Assembly: GCA_021792855.1 (NCBI GenBank)
Contig: JAJYTW010000001.1
Location: forward strand, 1 to 64,000
DNA from: Actinomycetes bacterium
Lineage (GTDB): Bacteria; Actinomycetota; Actinomycetes; Streptosporangiales; Streptosporangiaceae
DNA: 64,000 nucleotides
Direction of reading: 5' to 3'
Positions within the stretch are counted from its first letter, which is position 1. Every line of letters begins with the position of its first letter. The translations under genes were made by a program, and so were the position numbers. A model generated the notes under the pieces. It saw only the letters and a program-made list of their open reading frames with translations, had not been told where the DNA came from and ran no database searches. Shown here one piece after another: positions 44,876-54,596 of this stretch.

Positions 44876-45664
44876 TCAGCCGACGATATTGCGCTCGAAC
44901 ACCAGCCGGAGGCCGATCAGGGTGAGCCACGGCTCGTAGGCGTCGATGATTTTCACTTCCTCGATGACCAGCGGCGCCAGGCCGCCGGTGGCGATCACGG
45001 TCACCGCGCTCGGGTCCTCCGGGGATAGCTCGGCCGCCATCCGGCGGGCGATCCCCTCGACCTGACCGGCGAACCCGTAGATGATCCCGGACTGGAGCGC
45101 CTCCACGGTGTTCTTGCCGACCACCCGGCCCGGCCTGGTCAGCTCGACCTTGAGCAGCTGCGCGGCCCGCCGGGACAGCGCGTCCACCGAGATCTCGATT
45201 CCCGGCGCCAGCGCGCCACCGACGAACTCGCCCTTGGCGCTGACCGCGTCAAAGTTGGTCGAGGTGCCGAAGTCGACCACGATCGCCGGGCCGCCGTACA
45301 GGTGCACCGCCGCCACGGTGTTCATGATCCGGTCGGTGCCGACCTCCTTCGGGTTGTCCATCCGGACCGATACGCCGGTCTTGACCCCCGGCTCAACGAT
45401 CAGGGTCGGCAGGTCGTAGTGGTAGCGCCGGAGCATCTCGCGCATCTCGTGCAGCACGGACGGGACCGTGGAGCAGAGCGCAATGCCGTTGATGTTCTGC
45501 TTGTCGTACCGCGGGTTCTGGGACAGCAGCCCGTTCAGCGTGACGGCAAGCTCGTCGGCGGTCCGGACCGGATCGGTGGCGATCCGCCAGTGCTCGATGA
45601 CCTGGTCGCCGTCGAAGATGACCAGGACCGTGTTGGTGTTACCGACGTCGATTGTGAGCAGCAT
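44876..45664 (-). CDS. coaX: Type III pantothenate kinase
   Basis: MLLTIDVGNTNTVLVIFDGD, VGTDRIMNTVAAVHLYGGPAIVVDFGTSTNFDAV, GGALAPGIEIS. Confidence 0.96.
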   Translation of the reverse strand: MLLTIDVGNTNTVLVIFDGDQVIEHWRIATDPVRTADELAVTLNGLLSQNPRYDKQNINGIALCSTVPSVLHEMREMLRRYHYDLPTLIVEPGVKTGVSVRMDNPKEVGTDRIMNTVAAVHLYGGPAIVVDFGTSTNFDAVSAKGEFVGGALAPGIEISVDALSRRAAQLLKVELTRPGRVVGKNTVEALQSGIIYGFAGQVEGIARRMAAELSPEDPSAVTVIATGGLAPLVIEEVKIIDAYEPWLTLIGLRLVFERNIVG

Positions 45665-45671
45665 CTGCTAC

Positions 45672-46598
45672 CTATCCGGCCCTGAGCAGGTCAAGGCCAA
45701 TGTCGAGGGCTGGCGCGGAGTGGGTCAGGGCACCGATGGCGAGATAGTCGACTCCGGTCGCCGCCACCTGCGCGGCGTTCTCCAGCCGGAGCCCGCCGCT
45801 CGCCTCGAGCAGGGCACGGCCGGCGGTCGCGGCGACCGCGACCCTGAGCTGCGGCACGGTGAAGTTGTCCAGCAGGATCAGGCTCGCCCCGGCGGCGACC
45901 GCCTCGGCGGCCTGATCGGGCGTATCGCACTCCACCTCGACCGGCAGGCCGGGTGCCAGCCGCCGGACCGCCTCGAACGCGGCGGTCACCGATCCGGCGG
46001 CGGCCACGTGATTGTCCTTGATCAGCGCGGCGTCCGAGAGCGACATCCGGTGGTTGACTCCGCCGCCGCAGCGGACCGCGTACTTCTCCAGCGACCGCAG
46101 ACCGGGCAGGGTCTTCCTGGTGTCCCTGATCCTGGCCCGGGTGCCCTCGACGGCGTCCGCCCACCGCCGGGTGAGGGTGGCCACGCCGGACAGGTGAGTC
46201 AGCAGGTTCAGTGCCGTTCGCTCCGCGGTCAGGATCGCTGGCAGCGGACCGTCGACAGTCGCCAGCACCTGGCCGACCGTGACCCGATCGCCGTCCGCCA
46301 CCCGGTGCCGGACGCTGATGACCGGGCCGTCCTCACCGGCCAGTTCGAACACCGCCTCGGCGACGGCAAGGCCGGCCACCACGCCGTCGGCGCGGGTGAC
46401 GAACTCGGCCGTGCCCCGCTCGGCCGGGGAAATGGTGGCCCGGGTAGTGACGTCCGGCCCGCCGCCGAGGTCCTCGGCCAGCGCCGTCTGGACCACCCGC
46501 ACCACGTCGGCGGGATCGAGTCCGAGCCTGATCAGTCTCAGCCCAAGGTCGGCCGAGAGCCGGCCGGCCGCGGGTGTGTCGTTCTGCTGCTGCGTCAC
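45672..46598 (-). CDS. nadC: Nicotinate-nucleotide pyrophosphorylase (carboxylating)
   Basis: ALAEDLGGGPDVTTRA, LTHLSGVATLTRRW, DTRKTLPGLRSLEKYAVRCGGGVNHRMSLSDAALIKDNH. Confidence 0.97.
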   Translation of the reverse strand: MTQQQNDTPAAGRLSADLGLRLIRLGLDPADVVRVVQTALAEDLGGGPDVTTRATISPAERGTAEFVTRADGVVAGLAVAEAVFELAGEDGPVISVRHRVADGDRVTVGQVLATVDGPLPAILTAERTALNLLTHLSGVATLTRRWADAVEGTRARIRDTRKTLPGLRSLEKYAVRCGGGVNHRMSLSDAALIKDNHVAAAGSVTAAFEAVRRLAPGLPVEVECDTPDQAAEAVAAGASLILLDNFTVPQLRVAVAATAGRALLEASGGLRLENAAQVAATGVDYLAIGALTHSAPALDIGLDLLRAG

Positions 46599-48319
46599 TG
46601 CCGGTGTCCTGCCGATCGGTCGGGCCGCGGGTCTGGCTCATAGTGCACGGTCAATCCGTCGGCGGGCACCTCCGGATGGGATTTCCAGCCGCCGGGCCCG
46701 TCCCCGGCCGCGCCAAGCGTCACGATCAGGTGCCCGATCCAGTCGTCCGACGGATCAGGGAAGTCCTGCCGCCAGTGGCTGCCCCGGGTTTCGGTGCGGG
46801 CCGTCGCGGCGGCGACCAGCGCGGACGCGACCAGGTGCAGGTTCGTCGCCTCCCAGGCGGCCACGGCAGGCTGGTTGGACTGCCGGTCGCCGATCGCGCG
46901 CAGTTCGGTCGCCGCCGCGGCCAGTCCCTCGCCGGAGCGGAGCACCCCGGCCCGCTCCGACATCAGGTGCTGGATCTGCTCGATCGCGCCGGGGCCGACC
47001 AGGCCGGGCGGCCGGTCATCCGGGGCCGGTGGCGCGGACGGCGGCAGCCCGGCAGCGATGTCTGCGGCGATCCGCTCGGCGAAGACCAGGCCCTCGAGCA
47101 GCGAGTTGGACGCAAGCCGGTTGGCGCCGTGCACCCCGGTGCAGGCGGTCTCGCCGCAGGCGTACAGGCCGGGCACGCTGGTCCGGCCGCGCAGGTCGGT
47201 GCGGACCCCGCCGCTGGCGTAGTGCGCGGCGGGGACCACCGGGATCGGATCGGTGACCGGGTCGATGCCGTGCGCCAGGCAGCTTGCCCGGATGGTGGGA
47301 AACCGCTGTTCCCACACCTGCGCACCGAGGTACCGGCCGTCCAGGTACACGTGATCGGCGCCGGTCTGGCGCATGACGGTCATGATCGCCTTAGCCACCA
47401 CGTCTCGCGGCGCGAGGTCGGCCAGCGGGTGCCTGCCGGTCATGAATCTGCGCCCGGACCCGTCGATCAGGAAGGCCCCCTCACCGCGGACCGCCTCGGA
47501 GATCAGCGGCTGCCTGCCGCGCGCCCCGGGGCCGAGCCACATCACGGTCGGGTGGAACTGGACGAACTCCAGGTCCGCGGCCGTGGCCCCGGCCCGCATG
47601 GCCAGCGCTAGGCCGTCGCCGGTCGAGACGGCGGGGTTCGTGGTCGCAGAGTACACCTGGCCCATCCCGCCGGTTCCCAGCACCACGACCGGAGCGTGCA
47701 CGGCGCCGACTCCGTCCTGCTGCCCGGTCCCGATCACGTGCAGGGTCAGGCCGGCCACCTGGCGGTCCGCGGTGAGCAGCAGGTCGAGCGACATGGCATG
47801 CTCAATCACGTCGATCCCGGCCCGGTCCTCGGCGCCGCCGCCCGCCCCGGCCAGGGCGAGCAGCAGCGCACGGGAGATCTCCGCTCCGGTCGCGTCGCCG
47901 CCCGCGTGCGCGATCCGCCGCCGGAGGTGGCCGCCCTCCCTGGTCAGCGCGAGGTCGCCGCCCGCATCGGAGTCGAACCTGGCGCCGATCCCGATCAGCG
48001 CCCGGACCGCGCCCGGACCGTCCGTCACCAGGGCACGGACCGCATCGGCGTCGCAGATCCCGGCACCCGCGACCAGGGTGTCGGTCAGATGCTGGCCCGG
48101 CGTGTCTCCCGGCCCGAGGGCCGCGGCGATCCCGCCCTGCGCCCACTTGGTCGAGCCCTCGTCCAGCACCGTCTTGGTGATCAGCAGGATTTTCCGGTCC
48201 GGCAGGTACCGGTGCACGTTCAGCGCGGTGGTCACCCCGGCGATGCCCGATCCGACCACCACAACGTCGGCGGTCCGGACCCAGCCCGGCTCCGGCGCCA
48301 GCAACCGGCGCGCGATCAC
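46595..48319 (-). CDS. nadB: L-aspartate oxidase
   Basis: VVVVGSGIAGVTTALNVHR, KWAQGGIAAALGPGDTPGQHLTDTLVAGAGICD, CGETACTGVHGANRLASNSLLEGLVFAERIA; GTG start overlaps upstream stop (GTGA). Confidence 0.95.
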   Translation of the reverse strand: MIARRLLAPEPGWVRTADVVVVGSGIAGVTTALNVHRYLPDRKILLITKTVLDEGSTKWAQGGIAAALGPGDTPGQHLTDTLVAGAGICDADAVRALVTDGPGAVRALIGIGARFDSDAGGDLALTREGGHLRRRIAHAGGDATGAEISRALLLALAGAGGGAEDRAGIDVIEHAMSLDLLLTADRQVAGLTLHVIGTGQQDGVGAVHAPVVVLGTGGMGQVYSATTNPAVSTGDGLALAMRAGATAADLEFVQFHPTVMWLGPGARGRQPLISEAVRGEGAFLIDGSGRRFMTGRHPLADLAPRDVVAKAIMTVMRQTGADHVYLDGRYLGAQVWEQRFPTIRASCLAHGIDPVTDPIPVVPAAHYASGGVRTDLRGRTSVPGLYACGETACTGVHGANRLASNSLLEGLVFAERIAADIAAGLPPSAPPAPDDRPPGLVGPGAIEQIQHLMSERAGVLRSGEGLAAAATELRAIGDRQSNQPAVAAWEATNLHLVASALVAAATARTETRGSHWRQDFPDPSDDWIGHLIVTLGAAGDGPGGWKSHPEVPADGLTVHYEPDPRPDRSAGHRQ

Positions 48320-49245
48320 CGCCGTCCCCGTCCACGCTGCCCGATCATCCCGATTCCCCCCTGACGGTCGCCGAAGCGGTCCGGCGTCGATCCCCGTCCT
48401 GGCCGTCCCCCCACGGTCAGCCACGCGCTGTCGATCAGCCTGATGCCGCCAACCGCGCCGGCCACCAGCATGATCGCCGGACCGCCGAAGCCCGGCCGCA
48501 CCGGCTCGAAGGTGGCCGGGTCGACGACCGCCAGGTATTCGGTGACCAGCGGGGGCCGTGCGGCCGCCGCCGCGTCGAGTTCCGCCCGCGCTCGGTCGAG
48601 CGCTGCCTGCGCGCCATCGGCGGCCGCTCGCTGGCCGGCCAGCAGGGCCCGCGGGACGGCGAGCGCGGCCGCCCGCTCGGCGGCCGAGAGCCGGGCGCTC
48701 CGTCCGGAGGCCGGGAGACCGTCCTGGTCCCTGGCGTCGGCCGCGGCGACAATCGTGACCGGCAGGTCAAGGTCCGCCACCATCTGCCTGACCAGGAACA
48801 GCCGCTGGGCGTCCCGGTCGCCGATGACGGCCGCGTCCGGTCTGATCAGGCTGAAGATCCGCAGCAGCACGGTCAGGTAACCGCCGAGGTCGGCCGGGCC
48901 GCCGGATCCCTCGAACACCCGGCCGACCCGGCCGGGGTCCACCGTGACCCGCCCCGGCGCGGTGATCAGCTGATCCGGCCGGGGCACGAACATCAGGTCC
49001 ACGTCCTCCGCCGCGCAGAGCGCGAAGTCGCGCTCGGCGGCGTGCTCCCCGCCGTCCGGCCGTTCGCCGCCGACCAGGGCCACGACCACCGACCCGGCCG
49101 GACCCGCGTACCGTCTGGCCACCCGGATCAGGGCCCGGTGCCCGTCATCCAGCGCATCGATCACCGGGACCAGCACGACAGGCCGGCCGATGGCCGGCCG
49201 GGCAGCGGCGAGCCCGGTCCTGGTGCGCGCAAGGATCGGCGTCAC
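48316..49245 (-). CDS. PanC-like (pantoate-beta-alanine ligase fold) protein with degenerate catalytic motifs
   Basis: Aligns by eye with PanC: VVLVPVIDALDDGHRALIRVAR, GGYLTVLLRIFSLIRPDAAVIGDRDAQRLFLVRQMVADLDLPV, DQDGLPASGRSARLSAAERAAA. Confidence 0.75.
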   Translation of the reverse strand: MTPILARTRTGLAAARPAIGRPVVLVPVIDALDDGHRALIRVARRYAGPAGSVVVALVGGERPDGGEHAAERDFALCAAEDVDLMFVPRPDQLITAPGRVTVDPGRVGRVFEGSGGPADLGGYLTVLLRIFSLIRPDAAVIGDRDAQRLFLVRQMVADLDLPVTIVAAADARDQDGLPASGRSARLSAAERAAALAVPRALLAGQRAAADGAQAALDRARAELDAAAAARPPLVTEYLAVVDPATFEPVRPGFGGPAIMLVAGAVGGIRLIDSAWLTVGGRPGRGSTPDRFGDRQGGIGMIGQRGRGRR

Positions 49246-50171
49246 TCCGGCCGTCCCCCGAGCACGCCGAGCAGCCGCTGCGCGTCCGACGGGCGGAGCG
49301 CGCCGACCGCCAGGGCCCGGTCCGCGGTCAGCCGGGCCAGCGCCAGGTAGGCACCGAGGCTGGCGGGCGCGGCGGCCCGGATCGCGGCGACATCGGTGGC
49401 GACCGTCTCGGCATCGCCGCGCGCGGCCGGCCCGGTCAGCGCCGCGTCCCCCAGCGCCAGCGCGTTATCCAGCGCCGCCGACAGCAGCGGGCCGAGCATC
49501 CTGGCCGGGTCAGCGACCCCGGCCGAGCGCAGCAGGTCGGCGGCCGTGGCGACCAGCGTGATCAGGTGACTGGCCGTGCCGTCGAGCGCGGCGTGATAGC
49601 GGGCCCGCACCTGCTCGTCGATGAAGACCGGCTCACCGCCCATCTCGACGACCAGTGCATCGGCCACCGGCCTGAGCGGCTCTGGCGCGGTCACCCCGAA
49701 GCAGATCCCGGCCATCTTCTCCACGTCGTCGGGTCGCCCGCTGAACGTCATCGCCGGATGCAGGGCGAGCGGCAGCGCGCCCTGCGCGGTGGCCGGCTCG
49801 AGCACCGCCAGCCCGTGCCTGCCGCTGGCGTGCGCGAGCAACCGACCCCGTACCGGGACACCGGCCGCGACCAGGCCGCGGACCAGGCCGGGCAGCGCGT
49901 CGTCCGGAACCGTCAGCAGGACCAGGTCGGCCCGGGGGATCAGCTCCTCCGGGCGCAGCACCGGGACCGCCGGCAGGCTGCGGCCGATCCGGCTCAGCGC
50001 CGTGTCGGACACCGCGGACACCGCGACCACGCGATGCCCGGCCCTGGCCAGAGCGACGCCCAGCGCCGTTCCCACCCGTCCGGCGCCGACGATCCCGACC
50101 GCGAGTTGCGCGGGATGCGCGAGCGCGTCGGGCGCCGGGCCGGCGCCGCGGCTGGGGTTGTCTTCTCGCAT
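49242..50171 (-). CDS. Rossmann-like/DUF2520 domain protein
   Basis: AVGIVGAGRVGTALGVALARAGHRVVAVSAVSD, LHPAMTFSG, ALDGTASHLITLVATAADLLRSAGV. Confidence 0.85.
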   Translation of the reverse strand: MREDNPSRGAGPAPDALAHPAQLAVGIVGAGRVGTALGVALARAGHRVVAVSAVSDTALSRIGRSLPAVPVLRPEELIPRADLVLLTVPDDALPGLVRGLVAAGVPVRGRLLAHASGRHGLAVLEPATAQGALPLALHPAMTFSGRPDDVEKMAGICFGVTAPEPLRPVADALVVEMGGEPVFIDEQVRARYHAALDGTASHLITLVATAADLLRSAGVADPARMLGPLLSAALDNALALGDAALTGPAARGDAETVATDVAAIRAAAPASLGAYLALARLTADRALAVGALRPSDAQRLLGVLGGRPE

Positions 50172-50235
50172 CCAGATCTGGTCCTTCTCAGGTACCGGTC
50201 GGCCACCCGCGAGCATAGCCAGGCGGCGGCGCCAA

Positions 50236-50724
50236 TCAGGGCTTACCGCTGCGCTGGCCGTTCATGGACGGCAGGTCATCGTCGTCATCCGGTGGCTCGG
50301 GCGCGCGGCAGGACCGTTCGAGGTAGAGGGCGGCGAGGATCAGGGCCAGCGCGGCGACCGCCGTCACCGCCCCGGCTACCGCATCGTGCCTGGGCACCGG
50401 CTTTTCCAGCATGGTCACGGTGTACCCGACCAGGCCGAGTGCCAGCCCACCGAAGATCGCCCCGGCCAGCGAACTGGCCTTGGCCAGGGCCACCACCCGC
50501 GGCACCGACATCGGCTGCACCGGCTTGGCCCCGGGCCGCCCGCTGAGCCGCACCCGCAGGTTCCGGCCGATCAGAAACTCCCCGGCGGCCAGCAGGGTCA
50601 GCGCGGGCACGGCCGTCCAGGGCAGCGGCGCCATCGCGGCGAAGGTGGCGGTCAGGATCAGCCAGGCCACGACCCCGCTGATCACGACCGCCGCTACCAG
50701 CGTCCACGGCTTAGTCGGCTGCAT
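50236..50724 (-). CDS. DUF3180 family membrane protein
   Basis: MQPTKPWTLVAAVVISGVVAWLILT, MSVPRVVALAKASSLAGAIFGGLALGLVGYTV. Confidence 0.85.
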   Translation of the reverse strand: MQPTKPWTLVAAVVISGVVAWLILTATFAAMAPLPWTAVPALTLLAAGEFLIGRNLRVRLSGRPGAKPVQPMSVPRVVALAKASSLAGAIFGGLALGLVGYTVTMLEKPVPRHDAVAGAVTAVAALALILAALYLERSCRAPEPPDDDDDLPSMNGQRSGKP

Positions 50725-50773
50725 CTGCTCGCGTCACCTCTGGTCGGCAGACTGTCTGGTCACCGGTCCCTCA

Positions 50774-51337
50774 TCAGCTGTTCCCGCCTGAGTGCGGTTC
50801 TACCGCTCGCGGCACCCCGTCAGGCGGCCCCAGGCGCAGGCCGGGACCCGGCAGGCGGTCGACTCCCGTACGCCCAGTATCCGCCAGTAGTTCAGCCACC
50901 GGGCCGCGCCCCGGAATCCGGGCGCCCGGATCGACCTCATGCCAGGGCACCAGCACGAAGCCGCGCTCGTGCGCCCGCGGATGCGGCAGGGTCAGTTCCG
51001 GATCGGCGCTGACCTCGTCACCGCACACGATCACGTCCACGTCCAGCGTGCGCGGTCCCCAGCGCACCGTCCGCACCCGGTGCAGCGCCTGCTCGGCGGC
51101 CTGGCAGCGGGCCAGGATCGCCCGGCCGCCGAGCGCGCTGCTGGCCAGCAGCACCGCGTTCAGGTAGTCCGGCTGCTCCGGGCCGCCGACCGGGCTGGTC
51201 TGGTACACCGCCGACACCGCCGTGCAGCGCAGATCGGGATCCCCGCACAGGATGTCCACGCCGCGCTGCAGATTGCCCAGCCGGTCGCCCAGGTTGCTGC
51301 CGAGCGCCAGCACCACCCGCCGCGGCAGGTCGGTCAA
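50774..51337 (-). CDS. folK: 2-amino-4-hydroxy-6-hydroxymethyldihydropteridine diphosphokinase
   Basis: VVLALGSNLGDRLGNLQRGVD, RWGPRTLDVDVIVCGDE, LPHPRAHERGFVLVPWHEVDP; TTG start overlapping folB stop (TTGA). Confidence 0.94.
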   Translation of the reverse strand: MTDLPRRVVLALGSNLGDRLGNLQRGVDILCGDPDLRCTAVSAVYQTSPVGGPEQPDYLNAVLLASSALGGRAILARCQAAEQALHRVRTVRWGPRTLDVDVIVCGDEVSADPELTLPHPRAHERGFVLVPWHEVDPGARIPGRGPVAELLADTGRTGVDRLPGPGLRLGPPDGVPRAVEPHSGGNS

Positions 51338-51702
51338 GCCCGGCTCCGCCGGATGGTGACGCTCATGTCCCGGAACGGCACGGTCACCGGGGCGTGCGGC
51401 TTGTGCACGGTGATCTCCACCTCGGCGACCCGCTCGTCGGCCAGGCAGGTCGCCGCCAGCCGGCCGGCCAGGGTCTCGATCAGCGCGACCGGCTCGCCGG
51501 AGATCACATCGGACAGCCTGGCGGCCAGGGTGCCGTAGTCGGCGGTGAGCGACAGGTCGTCGGCGGCCGCCGCGGCCCGGGTGTCCACCCATAGCACGGC
51601 GTCGGCGACGAACTCCTGGCCCTGCTCGCGCTCGCTCGGCAGCACCCCGTGCCGCCCGTAGGCCCGCAGCCCGAGCAGGCTGATCCGGTCAAGCTGACTC
51701 AT
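51334..51702 (-). CDS. folB: Dihydroneopterin aldolase
   Basis: MSQLDRISLLGLRAYGRHGVLPSEREQGQEFVADAVLWVDTRAAAAADDLSLTADYG. Confidence 0.95.
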   Translation of the reverse strand: MSQLDRISLLGLRAYGRHGVLPSEREQGQEFVADAVLWVDTRAAAAADDLSLTADYGTLAARLSDVISGEPVALIETLAGRLAATCLADERVAEVEITVHKPHAPVTVPFRDMSVTIRRSRA

Positions 51703-52573
51703 GCACGCTCTCCTCATTCCAGCGCGCGGCCACCCGGACCGCGTCGGCGTTCCCCGGCACCGCGTGCACCCGCACGCACCACGCCCCGGCGGCGGCGGCC
51801 AGTGCGGTCATCGCGACGGTCGCGTCGTCGCACTCCAGCGGCGGGCGGGGGGCGCCGGTGCCGGACGCCAGCAGCCGGCCGATGAAGCGCTTGCGGGAGG
51901 CACCGACCAGCACCGGGAACGGCCCGGCCGGGTGGTCGAGCGCGGCCAGCGCGGTCAGCCTGGCCAGCAGCGCCCAGTTGTGGCTGGGCAGCTTGGCGAA
52001 TCCGAGACCAGGGTCGATGATGAGCTGGGTGGGCCGGACCCCGGCGGCCGTCAGCGCCGCGACCCGCTGCGATAGCTCGTCCCGCACCTCGGCCACGACG
52101 TCCTCATAGACAGCCAGTTCCTGCATGGTCGCGCTCGGCCCGCGCCAGTGCACCACGATGTAGGGCACTCCGGTCCGCGCGATCAGGCCGGCCATGGCCG
52201 GGTCGGCCAGGCCGCCGCTCACGTCGTTGACAATCCGGGCTCCGACCGCCAGTGCGCGCTCGGCGACGACCGCCCGGGTGGTATCGACGCTGACCGTGAT
52301 GCCTGACTGCACCAGCGCGGTCACGACCGGTTCGGTCCTGGCAAGTTCCTCGGCTTCGGTGATCCGCTCGGCACCCGGCCTGGTGGACTCACCGCCCACG
52401 TCCACGATGTCCGCGCCCTCGGCGGCAAGCTGCAAGCCGTGCGCGATCGCCGCGGTCGTGCCGAACCATCGTCCGCCATCGGAGAACGAGTCGGGCGTCA
52501 CGTTGACCACGCCCATGACCAGGCACCGGGAGGCGGCCGGGAGGCCGGGCAGGCGCACTGCGGGACCGGACAT
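51689..52573 (-). CDS. folP: Dihydropteroate synthase
   Basis: LVMGVVNVTPDSFSDGGRW, ADIVDVGGESTRPGAERI, VDTTRAVVAERALAVGARIVNDVSGG, VGASRKRFIG. Confidence 0.96.
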   Translation of the reverse strand: MSGPAVRLPGLPAASRCLVMGVVNVTPDSFSDGGRWFGTTAAIAHGLQLAAEGADIVDVGGESTRPGAERITEAEELARTEPVVTALVQSGITVSVDTTRAVVAERALAVGARIVNDVSGGLADPAMAGLIARTGVPYIVVHWRGPSATMQELAVYEDVVAEVRDELSQRVAALTAAGVRPTQLIIDPGLGFAKLPSHNWALLARLTALAALDHPAGPFPVLVGASRKRFIGRLLASGTGAPRPPLECDDATVAMTALAAAAGAWCVRVHAVPGNADAVRVAARWNEESVHESA

Positions 52574-52578
52574 GACGG

Positions 52579-54519
52579 TTAATCTACATCGTCGCCGGCT
52601 CGGTCCCGCCGGGGTGATCGCAGCCTGTCCCTGGCCTTCCGGAGCACCCTGCGGACCTCGATCGTGGGCCAGACCAGAAAGGCCTCGGCTTCCAGCGCGG
52701 CGAGTCCGATCCGCACCGCGTCACCTGGCCCGGGGAAGACCATGAACCTGGGCACCCACTCGGGGCTGAACTTCGCGTTGAATCGGTACAGCGACTCGAT
52801 CTGGAACCAGCGGGACAGGAACAGCAGGATCCGGCGCCAGGCCCGGAGCACCGGACCGGCGCCGATCCGCTCACCACGTTCCAGCGCGGCCCGGAACATC
52901 GCGAAGTTGAGCGACATCCGCTTCACGCCGAGGTCGTTCGCCGCCTTGATGGCCGCCACGATCATGAAGTCGTTCAGGCCCGGCTGAGCCGACCTGTCCC
53001 GGCGCATCAGGTCGAGCGACAGCCCGTCGCTGCCCCACGGGACGAAGTGCAGCAGTGCCCGCACCACGCCGTCCTGGGTCGCGGTCGCGATCACGCACTG
53101 GTCATCGCCGGGACCGCCGATCCGGCCCAGCGCCATCGAGAAGCCACGCTCGGTCGGATTGCCCCGCCAGGTGTCGGCCTGGCGCACCAGGGCCGCGATC
53201 TCGGACGGCCGCATGTCGCCCACCCGGCGCACCTCCGCCACATAGCCGGCCCGCTGCACCCGGGAGACCATCTGGCGCACGTTCCGCATCTGGCGCCCCT
53301 GCAGGCTGAAGTCGGTCGTGCTGATGATCGCCTCATCCCCGAGTTCCAGCGCGGTCAGGCCGCCGGACCGGCACCACACCTCGGCGCCAAGCTCGCTGCA
53401 GCCCATTACCGCCGGCACCCACGCATGCCGGGACGCCTCGTCCAGGAACGCCTCGATCGCTCCCGGCCAGGCCTCCGGGTCACCGAGCGGGTCACCGCTG
53501 GCCAGCATCACCCCCGACAGCACCCGGTAGCCGATGGCGGCCTTGCGGGTCGCGGACCAGATCACGTTCTTGTCGTCGCGGAGCGCGAAGTACCCGAGCG
53601 AGTCCGCCTCGCCGTGCCGGGCGAGGATCTCCCTGATCCCCTCGGCGTCCTCCCGGCTCAGCCGGCCTACCGGCTCCGCCGGGCGCAGGAACACGTACGC
53701 GGTCACTAGGGCGGTGAGCAGGCCCAGCGCACCGGTCATGATCCCGAAGAAGTCCCCGCGCACCTCCTGTGCCGAACTGAACTGCACCGGGCCGGTCGCC
53801 CCGACCAGCCCGTAGAGCACCGTTTGCACGCGCTCGGCCAGGCTGAAGCTGCCGGCCAGGCCACGCGGCGCGATATAGGCCAAGCCGATGACGATGTCGG
53901 CGGCCAGCAACCCTACGAAAACCCCGAACGCCCGCCAACGGGAGCGCGGGTCACCGATCGCGTAGAACTCGCCGCGGTAGTACCAGCCGAAGCCGATCAG
54001 CAGCGCGGTGATCGCAAACCCGACCGGAGGCACCGACCGGCCGAAGGTGATCACGATGTGGTGCAGCCTGATCAGGTTCACCACGGCGGCGAGGATCAGC
54101 AGCGCCATGGCCTCCTGCCAGGCACGCCGCTTCCGCCGTCGCAGGCCATGCGACAGCATCAGCAGCAGCAGGCCGATCACGACCAGTGCCAGCCTGGTCA
54201 GGCTGGAGGTGTAGCCGAGCGTGAACGGCGCGGCGCCGGAGATCCGGTGCAGCCGGCTGTGCGGGTGCAGGTGCAGCGCCAGGTACAGGTTGGAGTCGAT
54301 GCCGACCGCGATGAAGCCAAGCGCCACGACCATCACCACGAGGCTGGCCGCCCTGGGCACCCACCTGCGCTGCTGCCTGCGATCGGCGTGCGGCTGCCCG
54401 TTCCTGCCGCGCCCGGCACGGGCGTCGCCAGAGCCGGCCGCCGGGTGGGCGGCCGGCTGCGCTCTCGTCGGTGTGGCCTGCGCTCGCACAGGTCCGTTGA
54501 GGTCCGTCATCTCCGGCAA
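52579..54519 (-). CDS. MprF/LysX-type membrane protein with DUF2156 (aminoacyl-phosphatidylglycerol synthase-like) domain
   Basis: Multi-TM N-terminal half; C-terminal FLDEASRHAWVPAVMGCSELGAEVWCRSGGLTALELGDEAIISTTDFSLQGRQMRNVRQMVSRVQRAGY, SLDLMRRDRSAQPGLNDFMI. Confidence 0.88.
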   Translation of the reverse strand: MPEMTDLNGPVRAQATPTRAQPAAHPAAGSGDARAGRGRNGQPHADRRQQRRWVPRAASLVVMVVALGFIAVGIDSNLYLALHLHPHSRLHRISGAAPFTLGYTSSLTRLALVVIGLLLLMLSHGLRRRKRRAWQEAMALLILAAVVNLIRLHHIVITFGRSVPPVGFAITALLIGFGWYYRGEFYAIGDPRSRWRAFGVFVGLLAADIVIGLAYIAPRGLAGSFSLAERVQTVLYGLVGATGPVQFSSAQEVRGDFFGIMTGALGLLTALVTAYVFLRPAEPVGRLSREDAEGIREILARHGEADSLGYFALRDDKNVIWSATRKAAIGYRVLSGVMLASGDPLGDPEAWPGAIEAFLDEASRHAWVPAVMGCSELGAEVWCRSGGLTALELGDEAIISTTDFSLQGRQMRNVRQMVSRVQRAGYVAEVRRVGDMRPSEIAALVRQADTWRGNPTERGFSMALGRIGGPGDDQCVIATATQDGVVRALLHFVPWGSDGLSLDLMRRDRSAQPGLNDFMIVAAIKAANDLGVKRMSLNFAMFRAALERGERIGAGPVLRAWRRILLFLSRWFQIESLYRFNAKFSPEWVPRFMVFPGPGDAVRIGLAALEAEAFLVWPTIEVRRVLRKARDRLRSPRRDRAGDDVD

Positions 54520-54596
54520 ATCGGTGCGGCCCCGGGTCTCGGGGGAATCAGCCTGGTAACAAAGCGACGGCCACCGGGCCCGAAGCCGCCTGTTCG

